A stretch of 64,000 nucleotides of DNA from Mesorhizobium_K quangtriensis (GCF_040081925.1 NZ_JBEBMF010000001.1:1364001-1428000); one strand, 5' to 3'; shown: positions 1 through 7,975, counted from the stretch's first letter. Notes: generated from the sequence alone by a model not told the origin. Numbers and translations: made by a program.

Positions 1-878
1 ATGGTCGTCAGCAACCCGGCCGTGATGACGGTCGATGTCGTGAACCGATCCGTCGCGCGCCCTGCGGGTACGCCCGAGATGGCCGACATGATTGGTCCGG
101 CGGACATGATGATGCCGACGGCCGCAACGTGGAGATCCAAGGCAAAGGTCAGATAAAAGGGCCCGATCGACAGGGTCGATATCATGACGACCGCGACGAG
201 CACGTTCATCGCAAGGCCGCTTCCAAGCCGCCTGCTGCCGATCGTCGAAAGAACCGCTGTACGTTTGCCCAGATGCTGGGTTTTCGCGATGACCGTGCGA
301 GGAATGGCAACAAGGCTCGCTAATGCAACGGGCAGGGCCAGCACCGCCAGCGCAATGAAGCTTGCCCGCCATCCGAACGCCGCGATCAAAATGCCTCCGG
401 CAGAGGGGCCAAGAGCTGTGCCAATGGCAGACATGGAACCCAGCAGGCCCATGGCCGATCCCATCCGCTCGCGCGCGATCGTCTCACGCGCGATCGACAT
501 CGGTACGACCATCAGAATGGCTCCGCCGACCCCTTGCAGCAAGCGTCCCGCAACCAGCATCTGCAATGTGGTTGATACGGCGCATAGCAACGCAGACAGC
601 ACGAAGATGCACAGGCCGCTCAGCAGAATACGGCGGTGCCCGTAGCGGTCGCTGAGTCGCCCCGCGATGACGACCATCACCGTTACCGAAACCAGATAGG
701 CGGTCACGATCCACTGGACACCGGAAATCGACACGGAAAACGCACCCGCAAGCGTAGGCAGCGCGACGGAAACGATGCTGATCCCGAGCGCGGCAAGCAG
801 CGTGGCACCCGCAAGTGCGATGAGGGCCAGCCGGGGAATGGTTCGGCTCTGGGGAGCAGTTTGACTGAGGTCGGGCAT
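1..878 (-). CDS. MFS transporter, drug:H+ antiporter type (3' part beyond the window)
   Basis: This reading frame stays open from an ATG at 878 to the left edge, so about 292 N-terminal residues are visible and the rest is missing. It has closely spaced hydrophobic segments from about residue 16. It carries MFS motif A in the first cytoplasmic loop (GRLSDRYGHRR, near residue 73) and the antiporter motif C (GTALGPSAGG) in the fifth helix. These are features of drug:H+ antiporters of the DHA1/DHA2 groups, which export small toxic compounds from the inner membrane. The substrate cannot be read from the sequence. It diverges from a MerR regulator, and its promoter has the long spacer typical of MerR targets, so it is probably induced by that regulator's signal. 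Confidence 0.88.
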   Translation of the reverse strand, partial: MPDLSQTAPQSRTIPRLALIALAGATLLAALGISIVSVALPTLAGAFSVSISGVQWIVTAYLVSVTVMVVIAGRLSDRYGHRRILLSGLCIFVLSALLCAVSTTLQMLVAGRLLQGVGGAILMVVPMSIARETIARERMGSAMGLLGSMSAIGTALGPSAGGILIAAFGWRASFIALAVLALPVALASLVAIPRTVIAKTQHLGKRTAVLSTIGSRRLGSGLAMNVLVAVVMISTLSIGPFYLTFALDLHVAAVGIIMSAGPIMSAISGVPAGRATDRFTTSTVITAGLLTT

Positions 879-914
879 GAGGCTGCCTCTTGCAGGTGAG
901 AGTGACAAGGATTA

Positions 915-945
915 GCTTTGCCACTTCAAGTCAACTTGAGGTCAA
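915..945 (-). promoter_or_regulatory. MerR-type promoter and operator of the MFS gene
   Basis: Reading leftward there is a -35 TTGACC (945-940), a 19-base spacer and a weak -10 CAAAGC (920-915). The spacer holds a dyad with arms TCAAGT (926-931) and ACTTGA (934-939) around a 2-base centre. A 19-base spacer filled by a dyad is the hallmark of promoters activated by MerR proteins through DNA distortion. The dyad closely resembles the SoxR box of enterobacterial soxS. The merR start codon lies only 8 bases from the operator edge, so autoregulation is possible. Confidence 0.65.
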
Positions 946-947
946 GC

Positions 948-1412
948 ATGAATCTGCTCGATATCGGCGTCCTGTCTGAAAAGAGCGGCGTGCCCGCATC
1001 GACGCTGCGCTACTATGAGGAGATCGGGCTGATTGAATCGCTCGGCAGGCGTGGCCTGCGGCGTCAGTTCGGACCAGAGGCGTTGACGCAGCTCGCCCTG
1101 ATCTCGCTCGGCAAGACGGCCGGTTTTTCGCTTGAGGAGATCAGGAGTGTGTTCGGCAGGCAGGGGATCGGCGCATTGCCACGCGACGCTCTTCAACGCA
1201 GGGCTGATGACCTCGACGCCCAGATAAGACGGCTGACGACGCTGAGGAATGCACTCAGGCACGTCGCGGAATGCCGCGCGCCGTCTCATATGGAATGCCC
1301 GAAGTTCCGCAAGCTCCTGCGTCTCGCGCCCCACATGCCTGCCGCGTCCGGGGGGATACTGAAGCCGAAGACCGGGCCGAAGACTGGTTCGCGATCACGA
1401 AGGGCCGTATAG
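948..1412 (+). CDS. MerR family transcriptional regulator
   Basis: A 154-residue DNA-binding protein with an N-terminal MerR winged helix-turn-helix. The signature PASTLRYYEEIGLI lies near residue 16. A dimerisation coiled coil follows at about 85-110, and the C-terminal region contains two cysteines (AECRAP and MECPKF) about ten residues apart. The start is taken at the ATG at 948, because the upstream TTG at 918 would place the operator inside the gene. The cysteine pair is not the CX2CXCX5C iron-sulfur cluster of SoxR, although the operator looks SoxR-like. It could sense redox state, an electrophile or a metal through these cysteines. It most likely controls the divergent MFS exporter. 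Confidence 0.88.
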   Translation: MNLLDIGVLSEKSGVPASTLRYYEEIGLIESLGRRGLRRQFGPEALTQLALISLGKTAGFSLEEIRSVFGRQGIGALPRDALQRRADDLDAQIRRLTTLRNALRHVAECRAPSHMECPKFRKLLRLAPHMPAASGGILKPKTGPKTGSRSRRAV

Positions 1413-1446
1413 AAAAAGGCGGACATCGCGGCCCGCCCTTTCCGTT
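1413..1446. terminator. Bidirectional terminator between merR and the ABC binding protein gene
   Basis: The arm AAAGGCGG (1415-1422) pairs with CCGCC (1433-1437) and the following TTT. The hairpin sits between two converging stop codons, with A-rich sequence on the left and T-rich sequence on the right, so it can act on both strands. Confidence 0.6.
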
Positions 1447-1465
1447 TTCAGCCTTCAGGCCAATA

Positions 1466-2518
1466 TCACTTGCCCGGAAGCGCGATCCACGGGGAGATAG
1501 CGACCTCGGCATGGGCGAACTGCGGAAGCTTGGCCGAGAGCTCTTCCATGTTCTTGATGTCGTTGTCGTTGAGGTCCTTCTGCGTGATCAGCGTCGGCGG
1601 GATGATGACCGACTGGCCGACGTCCTCGCCAGCGAGAAGCTGTGCCAGCGCACGCACGGACACCTGGCCGACGACGGCCGGGTTGGTGGCGGCGGTGGCG
1701 ACCCAGGCGCTGCCCGGCTCGCGCATTGCGGCAATGTCGGAGGTCGAGACGTCAGCCGAGTAGATCTTGATGTCCGACGAAAGGCCGGCTTCGTCCACCG
1801 CGATCTTCACGCCCTTGGCGAACTCGTCATAGGGAGCGAACATCACCTGGATGCCGGGGTTGGCGGTCAGCACCGAACGCGCCTGGTTGGCGACCGAGTT
1901 GGCGATCGGGTTGTCGAGCGTGCCGAACATGGCGACTTCCTCGATGCCCGGATACTTCGCCTTGAATTCCTTCCAGGTCTCGTCGCGGCGGTCGAGCGGC
2001 GCGATGCCGGCGACATAGACGTAGCCGGCCTTCCACGCTTCACCATTGTCCTTCACGGCCTGCTCAAGCGCCAGCCTCGCGAGGTCGCGGTCGGACTGCT
2101 CGATCTGAGGGATCTTGTCGTTCTCGACGTTGACGTCGAAGGCGACGACCTTGATGCCGGCGTCGACCGCGCGCTGCGCGGCTTCCTTCATCGATTCCGT
2201 CAGGCCGTGCTGGATGATGATGCCGTCGACGCCGAGTGCAATCGCCTGGTCGACCATGTCAGCCTGCAGTGCGGCGTCCTGGCGGCTGTCGAAGACGCGC
2301 AGGTCAACGCCGAGCGCCTTGGCCTGTGCTTCCACGCCTGACAGATAGGCCTGGAAGAAGTCGCCGGTCGAGAGATAGCGCACCAGCGCGATCTTGACGT
2401 CGCCCGGCTTGTCGAAGGGCGCTGGCTTGTCCTGCGCCATGACAGGCGCCGAGATCAGGCAGCTTGCGGCGGCGAGGCCGACAGCCAGCTTGCCCAGGGT
2501 TCTACGCGTAAAGTTCAT
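1466..2518 (-). CDS. Periplasmic sugar-binding protein of an ABC importer (probable methylthioribose)
   Basis: A 350-residue protein of the ribose/galactose-type periplasmic binding family (Peripla_BP_4). It starts at the ATG at 2518 behind a strong GGAGGAAGGA ribosome site. The first 27 residues are a signal peptide ending near APVMAQD, with a twin-arginine-like MNFTRRTLGK start. The mature part shows the family pattern VKIALVRYLSTGDFF, then GVDGIIIQHG and VVAFDVN. It is transcribed with the permease and ATPase genes, and the three diverge from mtnK-mtnA, so the ligand is inferred to be 5-methylthioribose. A ribose-like or other pentose ligand remains possible. Confidence 0.85.
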   Translation of the reverse strand: MNFTRRTLGKLAVGLAAASCLISAPVMAQDKPAPFDKPGDVKIALVRYLSTGDFFQAYLSGVEAQAKALGVDLRVFDSRQDAALQADMVDQAIALGVDGIIIQHGLTESMKEAAQRAVDAGIKVVAFDVNVENDKIPQIEQSDRDLARLALEQAVKDNGEAWKAGYVYVAGIAPLDRRDETWKEFKAKYPGIEEVAMFGTLDNPIANSVANQARSVLTANPGIQVMFAPYDEFAKGVKIAVDEAGLSSDIKIYSADVSTSDIAAMREPGSAWVATAATNPAVVGQVSVRALAQLLAGEDVGQSVIIPPTLITQKDLNDNDIKNMEELSAKLPQFAHAEVAISPWIALPGK

Positions 2519-2555
2519 TTCCTTCCTCCACTCGATGTTTGGTCGGTTGCGTTGT

Positions 2556-3551
2556 TTAGGCTCTGCCCTTGTTCGAAAGGGCAAAGGTGAAGACGAGGGC
2601 CACGACCAGGACTGCCCCCTTCACGAAGTCCTGCGTGTAGTAGGGCGCGTTCATCATGGTCAGGCCTTGCAGCAGGATGCCGACGAACAGCGCGCCCACT
2701 GCGGTGCCGAATGCGTTGGGCTTGGCAGCCCCCAGCACCGCAAAGCCGATGAGCGCCGCCGCAACTGAATCCAGCAGCAGATTGTTACCCGATGCGATGT
2801 CGCCGCGTCCAAGCCGCGCCGCGAGCAAAATGCCGCCGATTGAGGCGAAAACACCCGAAATCACATAGGCCCAGATTTTATATGCCTTGACAGGCGCGCC
2901 GGCGAGTTCGGCCGCCTTCGGATTGCTGCCGACGGCGTACATCATTCTCCCGAAGCGGGTGTATTCGAGGAAGAACCAGATCAGCACTGCAAGCACCACG
3001 AGCACGACGACCGACACCGGGATCAGGTTCGGCAGGATGAAGTCGAAGCGGTGGCGGCCGAGCGCCAGGAAAGATGCGCTGAACGTGCCGCTGGCTGTCG
3101 AGCCATCGGGCATGGTCATGCCAGTCGCGATCGAGCGCCCTTCGGTAGGGATGCGCTGAAGGCCGACCAGCAGGAACATCATGCCGAGCGTGGCGAGCAG
3201 GTCGGGCACGCGCATGTAGACGATCAGGTAACCGTTGATCAGCCCGACAACCACGCCGATGACGAGACAGACCACCACCGCCACGAAGGCGTTCTGTTCC
3301 ATGATGACCATGACATAGGCGGCCGCCATCATGGCCGTCGTGGCCACGGAGCCGATCGAAAGGTCGAACCCGCCGACGACCAGCGTAGCGGTTACGCCGA
3401 GCGCGAGGATGCCGGTGATGGCGACGGACTGGAAGATGAAGACAGCAGCCTGCGGCGACGCGAAGCCGTCAGTCGCCAACGTGAAGAAGACCACCATGCC
3501 GACGAGGAGGGCGATGAAGCCGTATTTTATGGCGAAGTCGCGGAAGTTCAT
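2556..3551 (-). CDS. ABC transporter permease, ribose type (probable methylthioribose)
   Basis: A polytopic inner-membrane protein of about 331 residues in the RbsC/BPD_transp_2 family. It shows the conserved loop typical of these permeases (around AAELAGAPVKAYKIWAY) and a glycine-rich C-terminal helix region. The start at ATG 3551 (MNFRDF) fits the family. An in-frame GTG at 3587 overlaps the ATPase gene, but its purine-rich stretch is too close to it. A ten-codon reading frame (3580-3548) lies between the ATPase stop and this ATG, with ATGA overlaps at both ends. The gene is the middle one of the ATPase-permease-binding protein operon. Confidence 0.87.
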   Translation of the reverse strand: MNFRDFAIKYGFIALLVGMVVFFTLATDGFASPQAAVFIFQSVAITGILALGVTATLVVGGFDLSIGSVATTAMMAAAYVMVIMEQNAFVAVVVCLVIGVVVGLINGYLIVYMRVPDLLATLGMMFLLVGLQRIPTEGRSIATGMTMPDGSTASGTFSASFLALGRHRFDFILPNLIPVSVVVLVVLAVLIWFFLEYTRFGRMMYAVGSNPKAAELAGAPVKAYKIWAYVISGVFASIGGILLAARLGRGDIASGNNLLLDSVAAALIGFAVLGAAKPNAFGTAVGALFVGILLQGLTMMNAPYYTQDFVKGAVLVVALVFTFALSNKGRA

Positions 3552-3576
3552 GAATGTGCCTGGAATCTTGTCTGGT

Positions 3577-5085
3577 TCATGCCGCACCCTTCAGGGGCTG
3601 TCCGGCGATTTCGGCAAGCAGCCGGTCAATGTCGACCTCGGCGTTGCGATGCTCGCCGACGATCGTGTGTTCCGACATGACGAGGATGCGGTCGGCGGTC
3701 TCGAGCGCTTCGTCCAGTTCGGTGACGAACACCAGCGTGGCGCGTCCTTCGGCGCTCGCACGCAGCTTGTTGGCGATGTCGCGGCGCGCCGCGATGTCAA
3801 CGCCCTGAAACGGTTCGTCGAGGATGAAGAGGTTCGCCGGCTGCGACATCCAGCGCGCCACCATCACCTTCTGCTGGTTGCCGCCCGACAGCGTCGCCAT
3901 GTCGTCGCGTTCGGAGCGGCAGACGATCTTCAGGTCGCTGATCGCATTGCGCGCAACGGCTCGTTCCTCGCCACGCCGCGCCACGCCCAGCGTAGAGAGA
4001 CGGTCGAGGAAGGGCATGCTGAGATTTTCGTAGAGGTTGAAGTCCTTCACGATACCGCTCTCTGCGCGGTCCTTCGCGACGAGGAACACACCGGCCGCGA
4101 TGGCGTCGGCCGTGGAATCAGGCGCGTAGGCCTTGCCGTTCAGCGACATCGTTCCGGCGAGCGGCGCGCGCACGCCGAAAAGTGTTTCGGCAAGCGCTGT
4201 CTTGCCAACACCGACGAGGCCGGTGATAGCCACGATCTCGCCGTCGCCGAGTTTCAGCGAGAAGGGTTTTGCATGTTCGGCAAGGCGAAGGCCCTCCGCC
4301 GAGAAGACCGTATGGGCACCGTCGCGGGCCGAAATCTCGGCTCGATGCATAGTCTGGCCGAGCATGGCGTTGACCGCGCCCTCATAGTCGAGAGGCTTGG
4401 TGTCGAACGTGCCGGTGATACGGCCGTCGCGCAGGCTGACGATGCGGTCGGCCAGCCTGCGGATGTCGGACATGCGGTGCGAGATATAGAGGATAGCCAC
4501 GCCGCGCTCGCGCAGCCGGTCGACCACCTCGAAGAGGCGATTGGCTTCGGCGCTGGAAAGCGAGGACGTCGGCTCATCGAGGATCAGCACCTTGGGTTCG
4601 TGCGCCATGGCGCGGGCGATCGCTACCATCTGCCGGTCCGCCAGCGAAAGGTCGCTGATCTCCGCGCTGAGGTCGACATCGAGGCCCATGCGCGCGGCGA
4701 CTTCGCGGGCCTGCCGGTGCACCGCGCGCGGATTGAAGAACAGTTTCGCGCCCTTGCCGTTCAGCCGGTCGAGCGTCAGGTTGGTGGCCACATCGAGCGC
4801 CACCACCACGCCGTCATTGATGTTCTGGTGCACGGTTACCACGCCGGCGCGGATCGCATCGGCGGGGGAGGAGGGAGCGAAATCCTTGCCGTCCAGCGTG
4901 ATCGTGCCGCCGTCGCGGTCATAGACGCCGGAAACGATGCGCACGAGCGTGGACTTGCCGGCGCCGTTCGCGCCCATGAGCACAGTCGCCTCGCCTGCGT
5001 GAAGCTCAAGGCTCACGCCGCCAAGCACCTGCGTCGGACCGAACGACTTCTTCAGGTCCGCTATGCGGAACACGGGGTCTGCCAT
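3577..5085 (-). CDS. Sugar ABC transporter ATPase with two nucleotide-binding domains
   Basis: A 502-residue RbsA/MglA-type protein with two fused ATPase domains. The first has a full Walker A (MGANGAGKST, near residue 37), signature LSLADRQ and Walker B LILDEPTSS. The second has GLVGVGKTAL in the Walker A position, the signature LSGGNQQKV and LFILDEPFQG. The second domain is usually the weaker site in this family. The start is the ATG at 5085, preceded by GGGAGGAATA. This is the promoter-proximal gene of the importer operon and diverges from mtnK, which supports a role in methylthioribose uptake. Confidence 0.9.
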   Translation of the reverse strand: MADPVFRIADLKKSFGPTQVLGGVSLELHAGEATVLMGANGAGKSTLVRIVSGVYDRDGGTITLDGKDFAPSSPADAIRAGVVTVHQNINDGVVVALDVATNLTLDRLNGKGAKLFFNPRAVHRQAREVAARMGLDVDLSAEISDLSLADRQMVAIARAMAHEPKVLILDEPTSSLSSAEANRLFEVVDRLRERGVAILYISHRMSDIRRLADRIVSLRDGRITGTFDTKPLDYEGAVNAMLGQTMHRAEISARDGAHTVFSAEGLRLAEHAKPFSLKLGDGEIVAITGLVGVGKTALAETLFGVRAPLAGTMSLNGKAYAPDSTADAIAAGVFLVAKDRAESGIVKDFNLYENLSMPFLDRLSTLGVARRGEERAVARNAISDLKIVCRSERDDMATLSGGNQQKVMVARWMSQPANLFILDEPFQGVDIAARRDIANKLRASAEGRATLVFVTELDEALETADRILVMSEHTIVGEHRNAEVDIDRLLAEIAGQPLKGAA

Positions 5086-5103
5086 TATTCCTCCCACGCA
5101 CCG

Positions 5104-5166
5104 ACGCTATGGAGTCGTTCGGCAATTGTCAATACGATTGACAATTGCCAGAGTGGCTCCTAGGTT
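5104..5166. promoter_or_regulatory. Symmetrical divergent promoter with perfect palindromic operator (ABC importer / mtnK)
   Basis: A perfect inverted repeat occupies 5121-5149. The arms GGCAATTGTCAAT (5121-5133) and ATTGACAATTGCC (5137-5149) flank a 3-base centre. Each arm contains a consensus -35 TTGACA. Rightward it is 5138-5143, followed by 17 bases and TAGGTT (5161-5166). Leftward it is 5132-5127, followed by 17 bases and TAGCGT (5109-5104). A regulator bound at the centre would cover both -35 boxes, so the simplest reading is a repressor shared by importer and salvage genes. The regulator is not in the window. Confidence 0.75.
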
Positions 5167-5199
5167 TCGCGCCAAAAGGAAGGCCAAGGGAGGAATGGC

Positions 5200-6474
5200 A
5201 TGAGCAAAGCCGAGGCTTTTCAGGCCCTGACGATCGAGACGCTGCCGGCGCGACTCGGAAGCGTGGACGCCCTGACGTCGCGCATCGGAAACGACTCCTC
5301 GCACTGGAAGGTGAAGGAAGTCGGTGACGGCAATTTGAACCTCGTCTTCATCGTCACCGGAACCAAGGGCGCGGCCATCGTCAAGCAGGCGCTTCCCTAT
5401 GTGCGCCTTGTCGGCGAGAGCTGGCCGCTGCCGCTGAAGCGCTCCTTCTTCGAATACCATGCGCTGGTCAGGCAGGAGGCGCGCGCTGGCGTCGGCACCG
5501 TGCCTGCGATCTACCATTTCGACGAGGCGCAGGCGCTGATCGTCATGGAGTACCTGACGCCGCATATCATTTTGCGCCGCGCCTTGATCGACGGACAGCA
5601 ACTGCCGAAGATTGCCAACGACCTTGGCCTTTTTGTCGCGCGCACATTGTTCCGTGGCTCGGATCTGTGGATGAAGGCGAAGGACCGCAAGGCCGACCTC
5701 GCGATCTTTGCCGACAATGTCGAACTCTGCGACATCACCGAGAATCTCGTTTTCACCGATCCGTATTTCGAAGCCGAACTCAACCGCCACACGTCGCCGC
5801 AACTCGATGCACTGGTCGCCGAGCTGCGCGCTGATCGCGACCTCAAGGTCGAGGCGCAGAAGCTCAAGCACATGTTCGCCGCCAACGCCGAAACGCTCGT
5901 CCATGGCGACCTGCATTCAGGCTCGATCATGGTGACGGCGGAGGATACGCGCGTCATCGATCCCGAGTTCGCCTTCTACGGTCCGATTGCCTTCGACGTC
6001 GGCATGATGCTGGCGAATTTCTGGATGTCCTATTTCTCGCAGTCGGGTCACGAGAAGGACGGCGACCGCGAGGCGATGCGCGGCTATCTGCTCGGCGTGA
6101 TCGTCGAGACCTGGTCGGTCTTCCGCACCGAGTTCAGCCGCCTGTGGCACACGGAACGCAACGGCATGCTCTATGACCGCCGCCTCTTCGAGGATCGCGG
6201 CGATCCGCTTGGGGCCGAGCAGGCGCTTGATCGCTTCATCCACGACATCTGGGTGGACATGCTGGGCTTTGCCGGCGTCGAGATTCATCGCCGCATCCTC
6301 GGGCTCGCGCACAACGCCGACTTCGAGACCATTGCCGACGAGGATTTGCGCGCCACATGCGAAGCGAAGGCGCTGAAATTTGGCCGCCACATCTGCGTCA
6401 ACCGCGAACGCATCCACAGCTTCGACGAAATCCATGCGCTTGCGGAACGCATCGAGAAGGGAACAGTCGCGTGA
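5200..6474 (+). CDS. mtnK: 5-methylthioribose kinase
   Basis: This enzyme phosphorylates 5-methylthioribose with ATP to 5-methylthioribose 1-phosphate in the cytoplasm. The 424-residue product has the aminoglycoside-phosphotransferase fold. It shows the nucleotide-binding start VGDGNLNLVFIV, the catalytic loop HGDLHSGSIMV (near residue 233) and the metal-binding stretch DPEFAFYGPIAFDVG, all typical of MtnK. The ATG at 5200 has an AGGGAGG ribosome site about seven bases upstream. The stop overlaps the mtnA start (GTGA), so the two are translationally coupled. No MTA nucleosidase or phosphorylase is nearby, which fits uptake of ready-made MTR by the divergent ABC system. Confidence 0.93.
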   Translation: MSKAEAFQALTIETLPARLGSVDALTSRIGNDSSHWKVKEVGDGNLNLVFIVTGTKGAAIVKQALPYVRLVGESWPLPLKRSFFEYHALVRQEARAGVGTVPAIYHFDEAQALIVMEYLTPHIILRRALIDGQQLPKIANDLGLFVARTLFRGSDLWMKAKDRKADLAIFADNVELCDITENLVFTDPYFEAELNRHTSPQLDALVAELRADRDLKVEAQKLKHMFAANAETLVHGDLHSGSIMVTAEDTRVIDPEFAFYGPIAFDVGMMLANFWMSYFSQSGHEKDGDREAMRGYLLGVIVETWSVFRTEFSRLWHTERNGMLYDRRLFEDRGDPLGAEQALDRFIHDIWVDMLGFAGVEIHRRILGLAHNADFETIADEDLRATCEAKALKFGRHICVNRERIHSFDEIHALAERIEKGTVA

Positions 6475-7577
6475 AGGTTGACGGCAAGCATTTCCGCACC
6501 ATCTGGCTGAACGAGGACGGCTTCTCAGTCGACATCATCGACCAGCGCTGGCTGCCGCACGAGTTCCGCGTCGTGATAGTCGAGACCGTCGAAGGCATTG
6601 CGACGGCGATCCGCGACATGTGGGTGCGCGGCGCGCCGCTGATCGGCGTGACGGCCGCCTATGGCGTCGCGCTGCAGATGCGCGAGGACGCGTCCGACGC
6701 GGCACTTGAAAAGGTGTGGCACGAGCTGAACGAGACGCGGCCGACCGCGATCAACCTGCGCTGGGCGCTGAACGAGATGAAGCGCGTGCTGTTGCCGTTG
6801 CCGGTCGCCGAGCGGGCGCAGGCGGCCTACCGCCGCGCCGCCGAGATCGCCGACGAAGACGTCGAGCTCAACCGCTCGATCGGTCGTCATGGTCTCGAGG
6901 TCATCAAGACTATCGCCGCAAAGAAGAAGCCCGGCGAGCGCGTCAACATCCTGACCCACTGCAACGCCGGCTGGCTGGCGACGGTGGACTACGGCACTGC
7001 TACCGCGCCGATCTATCTTGCGGTCGAGGCCGGTATTCCGGTCCACGTCTATATCGACGAAACGCGTCCGCGTAATCAGGGCGCGCAGTTGACCGCATGG
7101 GAGATGGCCGGCCACGGCGTCCCGCACACGTTGATCGTCGACAATGCCGGCGGCCATTTCATGCAGCATGGCATGGTCGACATGGTAATCGTCGGCACCG
7201 ACCGCACGACCGCCAACGGCGACGTCTGCAACAAGATCGGCACCTACCTGAAGGCGCTCGCCGCCCACGACAACGGCGTGCCCTTCTATGTCGGCCTGCC
7301 GTCGCCCACCATCGACTGGACCGTGCAGGACGGCGTCAAGGAAATCCCGATCGAGGAGCGTTCCGCTGACGAGGTATCCTACGTGCAGGGCAAGGCGGCA
7401 TCCGGTCAGATCGCGGTGGTCCGCATTTCGCCTGAGAACTCACCCGCCGCAAACCCGGCCTTCGACGTGACGCCGGCGCGGCTGATCACCGGCCTCATCA
7501 CCGAGCGCGGCATCGCCGAAGCGTCGCCGGAGGGTTTGAAGGCGTTGTTCCCGGAACGGGTGAAGAGCGCGGCCTGA
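6471..7577 (+). CDS. mtnA: S-methyl-5-thioribose-1-phosphate isomerase
   Basis: MtnA converts methylthioribose 1-phosphate to methylthioribulose 1-phosphate. The 368-residue product starts at the GTG at 6471, which overlaps the mtnK stop. It carries the family signatures MWVRGAPLIGVTAAYG, LTHCNAG with the probable catalytic Cys164, TRPRNQGAQLTAWEMAGHG and GTDRTTANGD with the probable catalytic Asp244. The later genes of the methionine salvage pathway (mtnB, mtnD, mtnC) are absent from the window, so they either lie elsewhere or the product enters another shunt. Confidence 0.94.
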   Translation: MKVDGKHFRTIWLNEDGFSVDIIDQRWLPHEFRVVIVETVEGIATAIRDMWVRGAPLIGVTAAYGVALQMREDASDAALEKVWHELNETRPTAINLRWALNEMKRVLLPLPVAERAQAAYRRAAEIADEDVELNRSIGRHGLEVIKTIAAKKKPGERVNILTHCNAGWLATVDYGTATAPIYLAVEAGIPVHVYIDETRPRNQGAQLTAWEMAGHGVPHTLIVDNAGGHFMQHGMVDMVIVGTDRTTANGDVCNKIGTYLKALAAHDNGVPFYVGLPSPTIDWTVQDGVKEIPIEERSADEVSYVQGKAASGQIAVVRISPENSPAANPAFDVTPARLITGLITERGIAEASPEGLKALFPERVKSAA

Positions 7578-7587
7578 CCTTTCATCG

Positions 7588-7622
7588 ATCTCCCTGTCGG
7601 CTTAAATGGCCGAAAGGGAGAT
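7588..7622 (+). promoter_or_regulatory. Hairpin covering the ribosome binding site of the ArsC-like gene
   Basis: The arm ATCTCCCT (7588-7595) pairs with AGGGAGAT (7615-7622). TCGGC (7597-7601) pairs with GCCGA (7609-7613) after a single mismatch, leaving a 7-base loop. The only good Shine-Dalgarno sequence for the next gene (AGGGAG, 7615-7620) is inside the stem. There is no T tract, so it is not a classical terminator, and it may limit translation initiation. Confidence 0.55.
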
Positions 7623-7627
7623 TCGGC

Positions 7628-7975
7628 ATGGCGATCACCATCTACGGCATCAAGACCTGCGACACCGTTCGCAAGGCGCGCAACTGGCTCGAAGCGAGTG
7701 GCGTCGATCATCGCTTCGTCGACTATCGCGCCGAGAGGCTCGATCCCAAGCAACTCGCAGGCTGGGAAAAGGCCGTCGGCTGGGAAAAGCTGCTCAACAA
7801 GACGAGCGCGACCTTCAAGGGCCTGTCCGAAGCCGACAAGGAAGGCGTCGACCGCAAGAAGGCGCTTGCCCTGATGCAGGCGCACCCCACGCTGATCAAG
7901 CGCCCGGTTCTCGATGTGGATGGCGCCATCACGGTCGGCTTCAAGCCTGAAATTTACGAGCAGGCCGTCCGCTGA
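7628..7975 (+). CDS. ArsC/YffB-family reductase-like protein
   Basis: A 115-residue thioredoxin-fold protein of the ArsC/Spx superfamily, YffB branch. It begins with ITIYGIKTCDTVRKARNWLE, holding a single cysteine at the active-site position (Cys12) with no CXXC. It ends with the conserved LIKRPVLDVDG turn that contains the cis-proline region. Members are called arsenate-reductase-like, but most have no proven arsenate activity. It follows mtnA after about 50 bases. The hairpin over its ribosome site suggests separate control of translation. No arsenic genes are nearby. Confidence 0.85.
   Translation: MAITIYGIKTCDTVRKARNWLEASGVDHRFVDYRAERLDPKQLAGWEKAVGWEKLLNKTSATFKGLSEADKEGVDRKKALALMQAHPTLIKRPVLDVDGAITVGFKPEIYEQAVR

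Noticed and set aside
484..924. Minus-strand 146-codon frame overlapping the MFS gene
   Set aside because: It is a different phase from the MFS frame that continues to the window edge with MFS motifs A and C. The 146-codon frame is rich in R, H and C without motifs.
1271..2341. 356-codon plus-strand frame opposite the binding protein gene
   Set aside because: It overlaps the well-supported binding protein on the other strand and shows only compositionally biased sequence.
3331..5163. 610-codon plus-strand frame opposite the ABC ATPase gene
   Set aside because: The minus strand encodes a full two-domain ATPase with Walker and signature motifs. The plus frame has none.
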